Assembly (NCBI GenBank): GCA_963573385.1
Contig: CAUYLG010034984.1
Span: 1-64,000 of the forward strand
From: Cacajao melanocephalus
Taxonomy: Eukaryota > Chordata > Mammalia > Primates > Pitheciidae
Length of the DNA stretch: 64,000 nt
Direction: 5' to 3'
This document shows, in pieces, positions 41,757 through 56,805 of this stretch. A model generated the notes under the pieces. That model made no database searches. It saw only the letters and a program-made list of their open reading frames with translations, and was not told where the DNA came from. The stretch's first letter is position 1. Each line of letters starts with the position of its first letter. The position numbers were made by a program, and so were the translations under genes.

Positions 41757-42045
41757 CTTTCTTTGAGAAAGGGTCTTCCTCTGTTGCCTCAGCTGGAGTG
41801 CAATGGCACAATCATAGTTCACTGCAATCTTGAACTCCTGGGCTCAAGAAATCCTCCCGCCTCAGCCTCCCAAGTAGTTGGGACTATAGGCACATCCCAC
41901 TATGTTACGCTAATTTTTTTTTTTAGTAGGGATGAGTTCTTGCTGTGTTGCCCAGGCGTGTTTCAAACTCCTAGGCACAAGCGATCCTCCTGCCTAGGCC
42001 TCCCAAAGTGTTGGGACTACAGGCACGAGCCACTGCACCTGGCCC
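41757..42045 (-). mobile_element. Alu, old
   Basis: Full length, diverged (AATCATAGTTCACTGCAATC, J-like). Body ends CACCTGGCC. Confidence 0.88.
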
Positions 42046-42189
42046 TTAAATAATTTGTCATGGCTTCGAATTGGGGGAGATTTTATATCTGTACTCCCAA
42101 CAACTGTAGCAAAAGTAGACTCCTCAGTCTCTCATCTTCTATATTACCATTGCAGCATTTACCCACAGATTCCTTTATTTAAAAAAAAA

Positions 42190-42315
42190 ATTTTTTTTAA
42201 GAGATGAGGTTTCATCGTATTGGCCAGGCTGATCTCAAACTCCTGACCTTGTGATCTGCCCGCGTTAGCCTCCCAAAGTGCTGAGATTACATGCGTGAGC
42301 CACCATGCCCAGCCT
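42190..42315 (-). mobile_element. Alu left-arm fragment
   Basis: Starts in the linker (AAGAGATGAGGTTTCATC) and runs to ATGCCCAGCC. Confidence 0.82.
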
Positions 42316-42790
42316 AAATTCTCTTATATTTCAACACGTTCTTTTGTGTCTTCCCAAACATGCTCCTTGAGTGTAAAGACTGTTTCTTCAACTTCTGCAT
42401 TTTCAGAGTGACTAATGTAAGGATCACATAGAGGAGAGTCAATAAACATCCGGAACTTAGTTGATTTGATAATAAAAGATCCCTGGGAACCTGTCAGACC
42501 ACAGATAAGGCCAAGTGGATTAAAAGACAACTATAGAAGCAGCAGCCAGAGGGAACAAGATGTCCCTCTTAGACGTCCTAAGATGAACCTATGTGGGCCC
42601 CGTGTTTGGCTGGTTTTCATACAAAAGTATTCTATTCCTGAAAGAGGGTTTATCTACCACCAATGACAAAACTGAGGACAATTCCCATTAATCATTTTGA
42701 AGAATTTCTAAGTTGGCAACCAGATTCCATTATTTTTTAAAAATGATGTACGTCTTATCTGATCAATGACCCATCTATTTTATTTGAAGA

Positions 42791-43551
<761 letters not shown>

Positions 43552-43739
43552 GTGGAAAAGCTCTTGTCCCAATCTCTACAGGAATCAATCTGAAATCTTG
43601 GGATATATCTAAGCATGTCCATTGTGATGGACGCATAAGCAGTGGTTCAGGGCACCGAGTTAGCGATTCTAGGTAAGCAAGACCCTGTCAAGAAGTGGTT
43701 CATAAGAAAGCAAAAGCGAGGGAGAGTGACAGTCGTTGT
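43552..43739. other. Upstream flank of the ZC3HAV1 CpG island
   Basis: Transitional sequence; a MIR remnant (CAAGTTACTTCCTCAAGTTC, near 43877) follows inside the island. Confidence 0.4.
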
Positions 43740-44075
43740 TCTTTAAGAGGACGCGGTGGTGGTGGAGAAAGTTGCACATCGGCCCTGAATCGGGCGGACC
43801 CTGATCTGGGGCCTGGGGACGCGATCTGGGGAACCTCGGCGGCATCTGGGTTCCGCTTGATGCCAGTGCGTGTTTGTGCAAGTTACTTCCTCAAGTTCAG
43901 GGTGAGGGTAATAATATCTACCGCGTGGAGTTGTTGGGAAGATTCACCGCCAACCAAGGCAGAGCGCACGGCTCGCAGGAAGCGCTCGCTGGGGTCTGCT
44001 CTTTCCGGGAATGGGTGGGGTGCGCACTCCTCACAGGGCTCCCAAGACTTGCGTCACGCGCCCCAGTCGGCTGGC

Positions 44076-44085
44076 TTATAAAACC
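44076..44085 (+). promoter_or_regulatory. TATA-like box upstream of ZC3HAV1
   Basis: CTTATAAAAC occurs inside otherwise GC-rich sequence. Transcription would be expected about 25-30 bases downstream, near 44105-44115, leaving roughly 380 bases of 5' UTR before the ATG. The exact start is not known from sequence. Confidence 0.55.
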
Positions 44086-44110
44086 CTGCCAGAGCACCAA
44101 GATCGCTTTT

Positions 44111-44126
44111 AGTTTCTGTTCTTTCT
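44111..44126 (+). promoter_or_regulatory. Degenerate ISRE-like site near the ZC3HAV1 start
   Basis: AGTTTCTGTTCTTTCT resembles the interferon-stimulated response element AGTTTCNNTTTC with one or two extra bases in the spacer. ZAP is known to be interferon/IRF inducible. The fit is imperfect and the site overlaps the probable start region. Confidence 0.35.
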
Positions 44127-44434
44127 GAAGGATCCTCGCGGGGCCCGGCTGGGGAATCTCAGCCTCGCCGAGCCTAGAACAGAGAGGGGGCCGCCCCGGG
44201 CGGTCGCCGGCAGATTTACCCGCGCGTCCACTTTCTTTCCACCCAGTTGCCCTTGCGGCCGCTGTAAACCTGCCTCTAGGACCGGGTCGGTGAGATCTAG
44301 CCTCTTAATCTGAGAGCCGAGAGTGGGAAGCCGAAATCGCTGGGCTGGGCTAACAGCTGCGGAGAGCGCGCCCTCGCTAGCTCGGGGCGCGCCCAGCAGG
44401 AGCACCGCCCGCGCCCGCCCCTGGACACTTGTAA

Positions 44435-44803
<369 letters not shown>

Positions 44804-45480
44804 TGAGTGCACCTGGAGGGAGGGGCGCTCCCCGCAGCCCGGGTCGGGGCGGTTAGTCCCGGCGCTGTTCTGAAAGGGGCGCGGCCTCGCCGGGACCCCC
44901 GCACCCGACGGCTTCTGCCTCCAGCCACCCCCTACTCTGCTCCCCTCCGGGAGCCCCCGCTGGGCCCGCGCTTCTACCTTTGCCGTTCCCTTCCGGCACC
45001 TCCAGACCTTTTCTCTAGAGTGCTTCAAGCGCTAGTGCCTGGCGGAGACCAGGCTCCCTCCACCCCTTTCCCCGCCCTCAAAAATCAGAAGAATAAAGTG
45101 CTCTGGGGCCAGCCAGGGCCTAGAAAAGCGGAAGGCAGGTCTGAGAAGGAAGGAAAGGGCCAACACTCTTTGGTATCTTCAGTCTTTCCCTCCCTGCTGC
45201 CTTCTTCCCTAGACGTGGCGGAGTCTTCCCTGCACCCCAGCCGCGTTGGGCCCCGGGTCTGTCTCCGCCGCTGCGAGCCGCAGGTCTCTGCTTGTCCCTC
45301 CTTTCCTGGTCACCCCTATGCCCCCCTCATCACCGCTTTTCAGATGCCTGGTGCCCAGCAGGCGCCCAACCTCTTCCAGGTTCCCAAAGCTGCAGCAGCC
45401 GCGGGCCTTCCGTCCCGGCGGCCTCTCCGCCGTGGCGCGCTTGGTTGACCGCCTGCCTGGGGACCACTCTCATCGGTTTG

Positions 45481-46062
45481 AAGCAGTGAGGCTCACCTCT
45501 CGGGCCACTGCTTTTGCTGTAACCATTTGCCTTTTTTTTTCTCATCTAAATGCAGGTGTGCTGCAAGGTTTGGGTTAAGCCTCTTGATTGACTTTCTTCC
45601 CGGTCTCTTCCTAAGAGAGCTTGCTCCCTCGGGGACAGCTGCATGTCAAAAAAGATGGCTTCCAGGTCCACATTTGCGGCCCAGGCCTTTCCCTTGATCC
45701 CGAGCCCTTCCTCTCTCGCGTCTGAGAAACAGCCATGCCCGCTTGTCCTGTCCGGAGGGTTAAGCTCATCTTTTTCCCCAGGCGGGGTCTTAATCCTTCT
45801 CCTCCTTCACAAGCCATCCTCAAGTCCTTTTTGTGAAGTCTCTTTCCCTTGGCGGGTTCCGCCTTCCTATCTTATTTGTTAATGAACTGAATGAATGCCT
45901 TGTTGAATTAATGAATGGTTCTCTCTGGCCAGTCTTTCCTTCCACCCTTTCTGTCACTATGTGCTTCTGCTCATTTATTTTTCTCGATAGAGTACTTTTT
46001 ACACTTGGTCCATTCTTAAACACTCAGAATAGTGTCCCAGGGTTTAAAATGGTGGTCAGCAA
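45481..46062 (+). other. ZC3HAV1 intron 1, unassigned part
   Basis: CT-rich DNA after the CpG island; no exon or repeat recognised. Confidence 0.5.
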
Positions 46063-46366
46063 ACATTTTTTTTGGTGGGGGGTGGGGGAGACAGAGTCTC
46101 TTGCTCTATCGCCTAGGCTGGAGTGCAGTGGCGCCATCTTGGCTCACTGCAACGTCCGCCTCCCGGTTCAAGCGATTCTCCTGCCTCAGCCTCCCAAGTA
46201 GCTGGGATTGCAGGCGCCTGCCACCACGCCCGGCTAATTTTTGTGTTTTTAGTAGAGACAGGGTTTTGTCATGTTAGCCAGGCTGGTCTGGAACGCCTGA
46301 CCTCAGGTGATCCACCTGCCTCGGCCTCCCAAAGTGCTAGGATTACAGGCATGAGCCACCTCCGGC
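46063..46366 (-). mobile_element. Alu with target duplication
   Basis: Full length; GGTCAGCAAAC before and after. Confidence 0.92.
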
Positions 46367-47273
46367 CGGTCAGCAAACTTTTGATCAGGGACTTAACTAA
46401 CAAAAACTCCAGTCACTCACTCCAATATACAGGTAATAAAACGCAAAAAGGTAGGTGTTTTAGATGAATGAGGTAGAGGACACAGCATATTTTTTAAAAA
46501 ATTAGTTTACAACAAAAACCCTTTCAGCTCACGCTAACATTTTAAAAAAGTGCTTGAGTGTGTTCTTTTATTTGAATATTTCTTTAATATGTTATGAGGC
46601 AACAATTTGAAGGTTGTTTCTGAGTTGCTGGGAGTATGGGTACGACGAAATCATCTAAGTCATTGCCGGCCACTGAAGAAATCTCTGAGAAGAAGGCGGC
46701 AGAGGGCGAAGCGTAGAAAAGGAAGGAACATTCTAGCACGTTCTAGCAATACGCTAAATAACAGGGTTGTAAGGCTTTTGTTAGGTTTTTTTCTGTTCTT
46801 ATCTTTTCTGTTATGACAAATTCCTCACCAACTAGTGTTGACTTTTAGTTTGAAATCCATATGCTTTTTATTTTTTGATTTCTTACTACAGATGTTTTCA
46901 ACATACTCAAAAGTAGGAAAAAAATGATGAATCCCCTCATACTCTTCATTTCACTTAAACAGTTTTCAAAACATGGCCGGCTTTGTTTCATTTATTCTAT
47001 TCCCCATGTGTCCCCAACTCCAAGGTGTTGTTTTAAAGCAAATCTCAGCAACCATTTGATTACTAAGTACTTTAGTATCTCTAAAAGATAAGAACTATAT
47101 TTTATTAGCAATACAGTACAATGATCACATTTTTGTAAAAAAAATTACAATTTTAATATCATCTAATACACAGTTGATACTCAAATTTCCCTGATTGTCT
47201 TCTAAATCCAGCTTATATTTTCAGGAAAACCATAAACAGACATAATCCATTAAAAAAATTTTTTTTCAATTTT
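46367..47273 (+). other. ZC3HAV1 intron 1, unassigned part
   Basis: Contains a 26-codon ATG frame at 46636-46716 in a locally GC-rich spot; otherwise AT-rich. No repeat recognised. Confidence 0.45.
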
Positions 47274-47563
47274 TTAGTTTTTTGAGATAGGGTCTGTCAC
47301 CCAAGTCTGAAGTTCAGTGGCCCAATCTTGGCTCACTGCAACCTTTGGCTCTGGGTTCAAGCAATTCTACTGCCTCAGCCTCCCAAGTAGCTGGGATTAG
47401 AGGTGTTTGCCACCATGCTTGGCTAATTTTTTGTATTTTTAGTAGAGATGGAGTTTCGCCATGTTTGCCAGGCTGGTCTTGAACTCCTGAGCTCAAGCGA
47501 TCTGCCCACCTTGGCCTCCCAAAATGCTGGGATTACAGGCCTGAGCCACTGCCTCTCCTGGCC
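47274..47563 (-). mobile_element. Alu
   Basis: Full length with a small head deletion (GGTCTGTCACC). Confidence 0.9.
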
Positions 47564-48429
47564 CATAATTGTTTTCATTGGTTATATATTTAACATTTAA
47601 ATACTTTGTTTCAATTTGTTGTAGGCAATATGCTTAGAAATTTTAGTTTTATGAATTTTATTATGGTATATTTTTGCCTGGTTTGAAACAGCAAAACTGT
47701 TTTAAACTCATTAATTGGGTTAACTTCTACTTTTATGAGAGCGTATAATGTAGGGACGTCTATGTAAATTTGGATAGACCCTCCAGAGAATTCAGTGAAG
47801 TTTATTTTTTTTAGTAGAGTGATGAAATCTTATTTCCTAATGTTTATTGTGCTATCTATATTTTAAATTTCATTTTATATCACTTTTGAATCTGGGAAAC
47901 AAGCCTTTAATCCATTAATGTATAAAGTGTTCTAATAAGAACCTCTGGGATAATTTTTTGTGTGCGTGTGGCCTCGGATCCTAGAAAACATGTTTTTTCC
48001 CCTCCAAGTATGTTTAAGAATATTCTCCTCTTAGCAAGTTATAAAACTTTGTCTTCCAAAATTTGCCACTTGTGAGTTTAAGGATTTTCTTTGTAGATTA
48101 CCAGTTAATGGGGTCTGTTAGCTAATTGATACCCATCTTGATGTTTCTATTCAATTCAGTAAACTGGTCTCTGTTTACAGTGGGGCGATTTGCATTGTGC
48201 TGGATGTATGCAGTTTTGTCTGTAGTATTATTATTTATAGGTAGTATTTATCCTGTCTATTCTGTAGCTTCTGTCTTGTCTTTTGTAATGCTTTTAGTTA
48301 TATATTTTAGTTGACAATAGGGCTTGCTTCGATGTTGGATAATTGTTTTGGTGAATTGGTTTGGATATTTCTATTTGCTTTCCTGAAATATATGCCCACA
48401 CATGGAGTTCTAATCCCAGTTCTGATGCA
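47564..48429 (+). other. ZC3HAV1 intron 1, AT-rich, probably old L1
   Basis: T-rich sequence with ATTCTCCTCTTAGCAAG-like phrases suggests decayed antisense L1, but no segment is clear enough to fix. Confidence 0.3.
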
Positions 48430-48620
48430 AAAATAATCACCATTTATTGAACAAATAACTGTACCGACCGCTATGATAAGCACTTTAGAGATGATATCCA
48501 GGTTAGTCTTTAGGATCGCTCCTAAGGCAGTATTTTAATTCAAGCATAGAGCCTTTCAGAAATCTACTGAAAGTAACAACTAGAAGCTGGCAGGATTGGT
48601 ATTTGAACCCAGATCTGCAT
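48430..48620 (+). repeat. MIR element
   Basis: CACCATTTATTGAACAAATA, TAAGCACTTTAGAGATG and TTTGAACCCAGATCTG follow MIR from head to tail. Confidence 0.7.
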
Positions 48621-48622
48621 GA

Positions 48623-49131
<509 letters not shown>

Positions 49132-49639
49132 GCTTGACTTCTTAAGTAGCTACTTCCATTGCCCAGTAACTATATGAAGCTATTAATTCAAAAAATTTTT
49201 TGCATGTATGATTTCTGTTTAGCTGTTTAAAGCAGGCTGCCTGAGCGTCTTTACCTTGCTTTGTGGTTTCTGCCAACGTGGGTGTTTCCTCCGGGTTCTT
49301 TCCTGTTTGTATGCCTTTCCCTTTTGGTTAGTTCACATTTTGGGTGGGGGTGGGTAGATGGGAAGAGCACTAGTTGGCTATTTCGAAAATTGGATGGAAT
49401 ACTGAAACACGCAAAGTATTCACTGTATAACAAGCATCAGAGTTTATTTATTCTGAACGTATAACAAATTGTACCTCCTAGAATAAATAAGGGCTCACAT
49501 TTTTCAATTTTGCTCCTTCTCTTTTAAAATACAGTAAACAATCATAACAGGCCTAAGGTTATTTTTTTTCTCTTCCCCAGTCTCATTTCCCTCTTTCCTA
49601 AGAAGCAACTTCAATCATGATTTTGGTGTATCTTGCCCT
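49132..49639 (+). other. ZC3HAV1 intron 1, unassigned part
   Basis: No repeat or exon recognised. Confidence 0.4.
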
Positions 49640-50170
49640 TCCATGATTTTATAATTTCCCCTTGTATATATTTGTATCCATAAACAAAATGCAGTATTAT
49701 TGTATGTGTTTTAGAGTTTTTACTCAATGCTGTGTTTTGGAGATCTATTCATGTTGCTACACAAGGACCTGGTTTATTCATTTTAACAGTTGAAAAGTAT
49801 TTATTATAGGATTTATACCGCAGTTCAGTTACCTATTCCTCCCAGTAATGGATATATGGTATATTTCCAGGTTTTTGTTCTACCAAATGATGCTGCCAAG
49901 AACTGACCCACAAGTGTCTCTTGGTGCTCATGGCTAGAGTTTTTCCAGGGTAGATCATTAGGAGGTGGGAATTGTTGGTTTGAATTGTTACATAGCTTCA
50001 ACTTTTCCAGATTCTGACAAATCAGTATAAACGTGGCTGTGCCAATTTATACTTATATGTTTCAGTGTTCCGGTTTCCTCATTTCCTGGCAGACTAATGC
50101 TTGGTGTTATCAGACTTTTTTGACTTATGCCAATCAGAAGGATATGAAATAGTTGTTATTTGAATTATTA
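49640..50170 (-). mobile_element. L1 3'-end fragment, antisense, old
   Basis: GATCTATTCATGTTGC, TATATGGTATATTTCCAGG and GCTGCCAAGAACTGACC follow the familiar old-L1 3' region on the minus strand. Confidence 0.6.
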
Positions 50171-50186
50171 TTTTTTTCTTTTTTCT

Positions 50187-50468
50187 GGGCTGGGTGCAGT
50201 GGCTCATGGCTGTACTCTAGTGCTTTGGGAGACCAAGATGAGAGGATTGTTTGAGGACAGGAGTTCAAGACCAGCCTGGACAACATAGTGAGACCCCATC
50301 TCTACAAAAGTTGAAAAAATTAGACGGGCGCGGTGGTACATGCCTGTAGTCCTAGTCCTAGCAATGCTGAAGGCTGAGGCGGAAGGATTGTTTGAGTCCA
50401 GGAATTTTGAGGTGAAAAAGAGCTATGTTCATGCCTGGGCAATAAAGCGTGGCTCTGTCTCAAAAACA
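50187..50468 (+). mobile_element. Alu, old
   Basis: Diverged, full length; ends in a short A/CA tail. Confidence 0.87.
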
Positions 50469-50531
50469 TTTTTTTTATAACAAATTTTAAAAGTTTTATA
50501 TTAAAGTTTTTATTATGTGATCTTATGAATA

Positions 50532-50532
50532 C

Positions 50533-50566
<34 letters not shown>
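50532..50566. repeat. CA microsatellite
   Basis: About 16 CA units followed by TATATAT. Confidence 0.95.
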
Positions 50567-50574
<8 letters not shown>

Positions 50575-50587
50575 TTTGTTATTGTTG

Positions 50588-50884
<297 letters not shown>

Positions 50885-51042
50885 CAGCATGATTTATTAC
50901 TGTTATTTAGACCTTTGTATCCAAGCCTCCATTTATAACCTTGCTCTGGGCCCCACAAATTTTAGAGAAGGGCTACTCTGATTCATTGAAATGTTTTCAT
51001 TGCTTTCTTTTGCATGAATATACACAATTTATATGTTGATTT

Positions 51043-51316
51043 TCTTTTTTTTTTCCTTTTTTTTTTTTTTTTGGGATGGAGTTTTCCTCTTGTTCCCCAG
51101 GCTGGAGTGCAATGGCGTGATCTCAGCTCATTGCAACCTCTGCCTCCTGAGTTGAAGTGATTCACCTGCCTCAGCCTCCCGAGTAGCTGGTACTACAGGT
51201 GTGCCTCACCATGCCTGGCTAATTTTTTGTCTTTTCGTAGAGACGGGGTTTCACTATGTTGGCCAGGGTGGTTTTGATCGTGATCCACCTGCCTTGGCCT
51301 CCCAAAGTGGTGGGAT
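51043..51316 (-). mobile_element. Alu, 5' truncated
   Basis: T-rich head; stops at AAAGTGGTGGGATT, lacking the last about 25 bases of the left arm. Confidence 0.88.
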
Positions 51317-51334
51317 TTTCTTATTAAAATTGAG

Positions 51335-51628
51335 ACTGGGCTCTGTAGCTAACATCTGTAATCCCAGTACATTGAGGGGCCACTGTGGGAGGATCTCTTG
51401 AAGTCAGGGGTTCGAGACCAGGCTGGACAACATAGTTCCTGAAAAAAAATTAAAAAATAAAATTAGCTGAAGACAGTGGCACATACCTGTAGTCCTAGCT
51501 AATCAGGAGGCTAAGACAGGAGGATCACTTGAGCTTGGGAGGACGAGGCTGCAGTCAGGTGCAATCGTGCCACTGCGCTCCAGCCTGGGCAACAGAATGA
51601 GAGACCCCGCCTCTGAAAAAATAAAGTA
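51335..51628 (+). mobile_element. Alu, old
   Basis: Begins ACTGGGCTCTGTAGC, ends AAAAAATAAAG; forms an inverted pair with the previous Alu across about 20 bases. Confidence 0.87.
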
Positions 51629-51639
51629 AAATTGATACT

Positions 51640-51965
51640 GTTTTAAGTTTTTGCTATTAAACCATTATGCTTTGAACATTTTGGTATATGCTACTTTGTG
51701 TATATGTACGTGAGTTTCCCTAGGGGTCCAGTAGTGGAATTTCGATACTTAAGTTTTATGTGATAATACCAAATAATTGTATTCCGAAGCGTGTTTGCCA
51801 AGTTATACTCCCACCAGAAGAATAAGAGCCTTCCCTTGACTCACATCCTTGCCAAGTGGTGTCATCAGCCCTTTAAAATTTGTGCCAATACAAGGAATGT
51901 GAACTTATATCTCATTGTGGTTTTAATTCTTTATATATTCTGGGTCTCTAGCCCTTGTAAGTCTT
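51640..51965 (-). mobile_element. L1 3'-end fragment, antisense
   Basis: TTGCCAAGTTATACTCCCACC and ACTCACATCCTTGCC match the L1 3' region seen from the minus strand. Confidence 0.6.
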
Positions 51966-52135
51966 ATTACTTGTTTTTTAAGTTCGTCTTACTTGGCGTC
52001 TGAGTCCTTGCCTCTTATTTGCATTTTACTTTTTCGGTCATCTTAGCACTGTATTTATTTTTGTTTGTAACAGTGTCTTTTTTTTTTTCTTTACTGTTTT
52101 TAAAATGGCTAAAACTATTTTTTTAAATTCTTTTT

Positions 52136-52390
52136 TATTTTTATTTTGAGACAGTCTTGCTCCGTCACCCAGGCTGGAGTGCAGTGGCGCGATCTCGGCT
52201 CACTGCAACTTCCGCCTCCTGGGTTCAAGTGATTCTCTTGCCTTAGCCTTCTGAGTAGCTGGGATTACAGGTGCTCACCACCATGCCCAGCTAATTTTTG
52301 TACTTTTAGTAGAGATGGGGTTTCACCATGTTGGCCAGGCTGGTCTTGAACGCCTGACCTCAGGTGATCTGCCCGCCTGGACCTCTCAAA
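52136..52390 (-). mobile_element. Alu, 5' truncated
   Basis: Well kept; stops inside the left arm at GCCTGGACCTCTCAAATT. Confidence 0.9.
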
Positions 52391-52394
52391 TTAA

Positions 52395-52735
52395 AACTCT
52401 TTTAAAGTGTACTGTTCAGTGGCAATGAGTATATTCATGATGTTGTGCAACTGTTAACCAGTATTGGAATTCCAGAACATTTTCATCACCCCAAAGAGAA
52501 ACCCTATACTCACCAGCAACCAGCCCTCATTCTCCCCTTTCCTCAGCCCCTGGCAATCTCTCACCTACTTTTTGTCTCTATGGGTTTTCTGATTCTGGAC
52601 ATTTCCTATAAATGGAATCTTATAATATGCGGCCTTTTGTGTCTGCTTCTTTCACTAAAGAAAACAGATAAGCATTTGACTGTTGCACGTTCCGTGTTGT
52701 TTGTATTGGGTGTATTCATCCAGGAGAAGTCTTCC
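52395..52735 (-). mobile_element. L1 3'-end fragment, antisense
   Basis: CATTTTCATCACCCCAAAG, GATTCTGGACATTTCCTATA and CTTCTTTCACTAAAG, the same family as 29195-29430. Confidence 0.65.
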
Positions 52736-53343
52736 TGAAGTTCCTTCTGTAGCTAGTTCTGCACTCTCCGCGGCGTCATGTTGTCACGCTGGTGGCCTTA
52801 GAGACGTGCTGTTTTCTGCAACATCGTGACACAAAAGGGTGCACCCTGTAAGAATCATTTGGGAATTTTTGTTCTCTTTTCACAATCACTACATCTCAAA
52901 TTTTTAATTTGATCAAATGTGACGCTCAGTGTCTGCAGTTTTCTTTAGAAATTGAGCTAACAAACTTAATGACATTGTACTATTGTGAACCATGATAAAG
53001 TCTTAAATAGTGACAAATTAAGCATGTGATAGCACAATGTTTTCTACTTTTTACGTAATACAGAGACGGCAAAATTTAACATTTAAAGTAAGTAGACATA
53101 TTTTTCCTTCCATTAAATGGTTCTAATTTGCTTACTGCTTCTGGTTGTATTTACTTCCAAACAGGTATCTGTGATCTTTACCTACGGCTACTTTGGAATA
53201 GGAGAAGCCTTAATAACATGGGGGTGGAAAGGGATGAAAGGTTTCAGGAGGACTTAGGATTTCAGGCCCAGTGAGAAATCAGTTTAACCAAGTTGCAGCA
53301 GGGGAGCTGGTCTCAGGTTGGGAAGAGAGAGGGGAGACTTACT
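52736..53343 (+). other. ZC3HAV1 intron 1, unassigned part
   Basis: No exon or repeat recognised. Confidence 0.45.
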
Positions 53344-53621
53344 CTTTTTTTTTTGGAGACAGAGTCTCGCTCTGTCGCCAGGCTGAACTGCAGTGGCATG
53401 ATCTCAGCTCACTGCAACCTGTCTCCCGGTTTCAAGCGATTCCCCTGCCTCAGCCTCCCGAGTAGCTGGGACTACAACCACGCCCAGCTGATTTTTTGTA
53501 TTTTAGTAGAGATGGGGTTTCACCATGGCCAGGATGGTTTCTATCTCCTGACCTCATGATCTGCCCACCTCGGCCTCCCAAAGTTCTGGGAGATTACAGG
53601 TGTGAGCCACCGCGACAGGCT
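53344..53621 (-). mobile_element. Alu with target duplication
   Basis: Short deletions in both arms; GAGACTTA lies before and after. Confidence 0.9.
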
Positions 53622-53694
53622 GAGACTTATTTCATAATCTTTTCCCTGTTTCCCATATAAAGAAGAGATTGTATTTTATTATTTTTTATCTATA

Positions 53695-53850
53695 ATTTTT
53701 ATTTATTTGCTTGCTTATTTGTTTATTAAAATAGAGACATGAGTCTCAATATTTTGCCCAGGCTGATCTCAAATTCCTGAGCTCAAGCCACCCTCCTGCC
53801 CCAGCCTCCTGAAGAGCTGGGATTACACATGTGTACCACCATGCCTGGCA
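53695..53850 (-). mobile_element. Alu monomer (left arm)
   Basis: TTTATTTATTTGC head and one arm to ATGCCTGGCAC; diverged. Confidence 0.75.
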
Positions 53851-54061
53851 CTGAGAAGAGATTTTACTATGTTTTAGACCGATTTAGAAAGTTGGGCTGA
53901 AAGAGGTCATCTAGGGAAACTGTTTCCTCACATTTAGATCCTGCATGCCTGTCAGCAGAGAATGTTTTGAGCATGTACTCCCAATGTGTGTACATTTATT
54001 TTAAACGTTCTATGATGTAAAATTCTTAATTTGTATACTATTTACTGTTTTACCTTTTTTA

Positions 54062-54560
54062 ATTTTTAAAAATAACTTTATTGAGGTATGATTTGCATGC
54101 AATAAAATATACCCATTTAAAATATGTGGAACTGGGTGCGGTGGCTCACGCCTGTAATCCCAGCACTTTGGGAGGCCGAGGCAGGCGGATTACTTGGGGT
54201 CAGGAGCTTGAGACCAGCTTGGCCAACATGGTGAAACTCTGTCTCTACTACAAAAAACAAACAAACAAAATTTAACTGGGCATGGTGGCATGCGCCTGTA
54301 AGCCCAGGTACTCAGGAGGCTGAGGCAGGAGAGAATCTCTTGAACCTAGGATATGGAGGTTGCAGTGAGTCAAGATTGCACCATTGCACTCCAACCTGGG
54401 TGACAGAGTGAGACTCCATCTTTAAAAAAAGGCAAATAAAGTGTATGGTTTAAAGAGTTTTGATAAGTGGATGCACCTTTGTAACCATCGCCACAATCCA
54501 AATACAGAGCATTTTCATCAGCCCTAAAGGTTCTCTTGTGCCTCTTCTCAGTTAACCAGG
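54062..54560 (-). mobile_element. L1 3'-end fragment split by an Alu
   Basis: TTTATTGAGGTATGATTTGC (54078) and, after the Alu, TAACCATCGCCACAATCC (54482) are contiguous in the old-L1 3' region, antisense. Confidence 0.65.
54131..54431 (+). mobile_element. Alu inside the L1 fragment
   Basis: Full length; the linker carries CAAA units. Confidence 0.92.
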
Positions 54561-54861
54561 GAATCCCTCCTCTCCTCTAGCTCTTTCAGCCCAGGCAATA
54601 CTTTTCTGGGCTGAAAAGATTTTTTTAGATTAAAAAAAGAGAAGGAGTTCTAACCTTTTTTCCAACCCCCGATGGACTGTTTTGAGTAGCTTCTGGGATG
54701 TAGTTACCCAGCTTAGAGCAGTACTTCTGAGACTTTGTCGTGCATTTTCATCACATGGGAGAGCCTGCTAAAATTCAGGTTCCTAAGTCACGTATTGGAA
54801 ATTCTGTTCCAAAGAGGTGGGTTTGGGCCTGAGAATCTGAGTTTTTATTCATTTATTAATT

Positions 54862-55792
<931 letters not shown>

Positions 55793-56379
55793 ATCTGCAT
55801 TTTAAATACCAACCTGAAGAATCTGTTTGCAGAGGTCAAACCACACTTGCAGAAACATATGATTCCTTGGGGGTGCACTTCCTGAAAGACTGCAAATGCA
55901 AAGTTTTATGTGGCTTTTGAGTTTGAGGAAGTGAGTAAAAGAAATGAATTTTTTAGTGTAGAATGAACGAAAGATTTTCTTTAAGTGATGCTTTCTCACA
56001 GATTAGGGGTTCTGTTACTTTTGTGTGACAGATCAAAATACATAGGAAACTTTTGGCATCCGAGGCACCAGGTCAACAAATATTTATTGAGCACATACTT
56101 GGTGTCACAAACGGTAGACTGTTCTAGAGGCTTCTACCCCTTCCTCTGTCGCTCATGGGATCCTGAAATACGGTTACCCAGTTAATTAATCTCTTTGGTT
56201 AATATTTGTTCACTTTCAGAGGGACTTACGTTGAGAAGTATTGTAGCCGGGGGAGAAGCCAGCCTGTGAGAGGAGAGGAGGCTTGTGTGAGTTACTTTCT
56301 CTAATCATCAAGATTTTAGCAGTAACACCACCACCTCCAGCCCTCTACTGTCCTTTTTGTCAGTCCTGATGTGAACCTA

Positions 56380-56505
56380 GGGCAATATTTCTCAAACTTT
56401 GCTGCATGTTGGGCTTATTTAGGGAATCTTTAAAAAATGCTGATGCCCGATCCCTACATTCTGATGTAATTAGGGTTTGAATTGGACATTGGGATTTTTT
56501 TTTAA
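56380..56505 (+). repeat. MER5A-like fragment
   Basis: ATATTTCTCAAACTTTGCTGC and AATGCTGATGCCCGATCCC follow the hAT-type consensus. Confidence 0.65.
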
Positions 56506-56513
56506 GTCCCTAG

Positions 56514-56803
<290 letters not shown>

Positions 56804-56805
56804 TG

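Noticed and set aside
44807..45448. 213-codon plus-strand frame after ZC3HAV1 exon 1
   Set aside because: It begins inside the intron just after the GTGAGT donor, is Pro/Ser/Arg-rich as expected of GC-rich noise, and is not in the ZC3HAV1 frame by splicing.
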